DNA from: Dipylidium caninum
Lineage: Eukaryota > Platyhelminthes > Cestoda > Cyclophyllidea > Dipylidiidae
Direction of reading: 5' to 3'
NCBI GenBank assembly: GCA_017562135.1
Contig: QEYB01001543.1
Location: 248,001 to 312,000 of the forward strand
DNA length: 64,000 nt
Shown: in pieces, positions 62,601-64,000 of the stretch
Numbering within the stretch: position 1 is the stretch's first letter
Layout: every line of letters begins with the position of its first letter
Notes under the pieces: generated by a model
The model's database searches: none
The model's input: only the letters and a program-made list of their open reading frames with translations
What the model was told of the DNA's origin: nothing
Made by a program: the position numbers and the translations under genes

Positions 62601-63189
62601 CTCTAAGAGGTGTCTGCCTCCCGTACTCAGTGTCCAGGACCGGAGACACCAAATCAGCCTCTGTCGCGTTTCGTTTGCCTATCAACACACGATGTCAGTG
62701 TGCTTGGCAACATTTTCGTTTATCCATTCTTTTCTTTGCCTCTGATACGTACTCAAAAAATAACATTCTCGATGCTGGTGCATACGATTAACGCCAGTCG
62801 TCTCAATAACAGCTCTCCCCGATAACAGCGACAACTGTGAAAAGGCGTGGAGATGAATGAATCAGCGTCACAGATCGGAAAATGCGAAATATGGCAGGGT
62901 GATTTTTTGAAGAAAAAGCGGGTTAATGTCCCCGACGCGATTGGGGAGCAAAGAAAGAGCTCACGGAAAAGCCTCAAGTGTTAACCTCTATAGGTAGCCG
63001 CAAGCTCTCAATGCCAAAGGAAGCACATATTAAGCGGGACGGTATCGCATCTGTAAGAAGAAATCAGTCGACGGTGCACAGGATTTCTGGTGACGTGAAG
63101 GATTCCCCATTCCATCCTTTATCCTCCTTACCTCGTCCATTTCCGAATGTTATTTTCTCAACGTAACCGACCACTTTGTCTTTCTCCTT

Positions 63190-63627
63190 TTGCTCCACCG
63201 CAGCAACTTATTTTTTACAGGTGAATACGAAGAGTACAGAAACACTATAACAGACGCTCATCTCGTGGGGATGGCACTTCTAAAGCTACATAACCTCTTC
63301 ATTCTCTCTCGGCTTCGAAACCTGCGAAATTCATGCTCCCAACGAGGGGAAGAGCGATCTGGGAGATTGACTCTCATTATTCTCCTCGGTGCTATGGACG
63401 TCTACTTCCCTGATCCACTGGCGAGTCCTCTTCCACTTCGCATCCTGTTCCATAGGTTCAAGCAGCTGAAACGGCTTTCCTCTCCATTTCGTGCATTGGC
63501 GCATCATCTGCGCCTCTACCTCCCTAACAGGCGAGCCACATGGAGCGACGATACACGCATTCTGAGCCAGCGAAGCCGTAAAGGCGTGGGTTTCTTCGAC
63601 CTATTCCGCGGTCTCTCTGCTTCTTAG
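63190..63627 (+). CDS. unassigned open frame of about 145 codons
   Basis: The longest non-repetitive frame in the right part. A pyrimidine-rich acceptor-like TTATTTTTTACAG ends at 63220, after which the frame reads EYEEYRNTITDAHLVGMALL, later LTLIILLGAMDVYFPDPLAS and an Arg-rich end (RLYLPNRRATWSDD). No family recognised. It could be a terminal exon or chance in less AT-rich DNA. Confidence 0.15.
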   Translation: MLHRSNLFFTGEYEEYRNTITDAHLVGMALLKLHNLFILSRLRNLRNSCSQRGEERSGRLTLIILLGAMDVYFPDPLASPLPLRILFHRFKQLKRLSSPFRALAHHLRLYLPNRRATWSDDTRILSQRSRKGVGFFDLFRGLSAS

Positions 63628-63837
63628 TTGCATTCAGACAGCCGACTCAACTTGCTCACATGACTGGCCACTTCTTGGCGAAGTCCATTCCTTAGCATCA
63701 GTCTGTGTTTCCCACATCGCTCGTCTAATCATCCTTCTCAATTGTGAGCACATCAGAAAGGATTTGTTGGTCTGCGATGAGAGGCCTTTCTCAGCATTAA
63801 CACGTCTTCCACTTTCGCTTCTACTCAGCAATGCACT

Positions 63838-64000
63838 TCAATGGGGGCAATTAATGCAACTGACTGTTCAACTTCCGCCGACTTCTCGCTATTCTCTTGC
63901 ACATTCATCTCCCTAGACTATGTGATTTCTTTTCATCTTGCTGTCAGTTCCACCTCAGTAGGTATTTTCACCACCCAAAATTCCTCTTGTCACCTCATGG
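63838..64000 (+). repeat. repeat family R1, copy 3 (cut by the window edge)
   Basis: Corresponds to 59130-59325 of copy 2: ACTGTTCAACTTC, CGACTTCTCGCTATTCTC (ACTTCTCATTACTCTC in copy 2), then TTGTCACCTCATGG at the very end of the window. Confidence 0.55.

Noticed and set aside
1..64000. CRISPR arrays, bacterial operons, prophage or Shine-Dalgarno-led genes
   Set aside because: Genes have spliceosomal introns and no prokaryotic features. No regularly spaced short direct repeats with unique spacers were seen.

Overview
The window is eukaryotic nuclear DNA, most likely from a parasitic flatworm and more probably a tapeworm than a fluke. This rests on a tandem cluster of genes joining EF-hands to a C-terminal dynein-light-chain domain (the tegument-allergen-like, TAL, architecture of platyhelminths), on very short GT..AG introns (several only 29-31 nt), and on compact housekeeping genes beside a long gene-poor stretch. 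All exon models were built by hand from homology, splice sites and phase. No RNA evidence was available.

Left part (about 0.6-36 kb, AT-rich, gene-dense). In order: a DHHC palmitoyltransferase (+, 8 exons); mitochondrial ribosomal protein mL54 (-), converging on it; a CNPase-like 2',3'-cyclic-nucleotide 3'-phosphodiesterase (+), with both 2H motifs and a Gly/Cys N-terminus suited to lipidation; VPS39, a HOPS vacuolar-sorting subunit (+, 13 exons); then on the minus strand a TAL cluster of three gene models (one carrying a one-base frame break) plus an extra EF-hand first exon with no body of its own. Just upstream of the last TAL gene is a candidate 57-residue gene of unknown function. Next come aldose 1-epimerase (GALM, -) and two relics of one mariner-family transposon, one of them ending about 300 bp upstream of GALM.

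Right part (about 36-64 kb). I recognise no conserved gene here. It holds a roughly 190-bp tandem repeat near 39.4-39.9 kb, large diverged repeat modules between 52 and 64 kb (one family in three copies, another as a tandem pair), microsatellites, and a few unassigned open frames. Base composition looks visibly less AT-rich from about 42 kb onward.

The genes do not form a pathway. The clearest units are the TAL cluster, which encodes putative tegument calcium-binding proteins with matching exon structure, and the possible closely spaced minus-strand pair of the small gene and TAL-3, which could be processed from one precursor. Two single-base frame anomalies, in the DHHC gene and TAL-1, may be assembly errors rather than biology.
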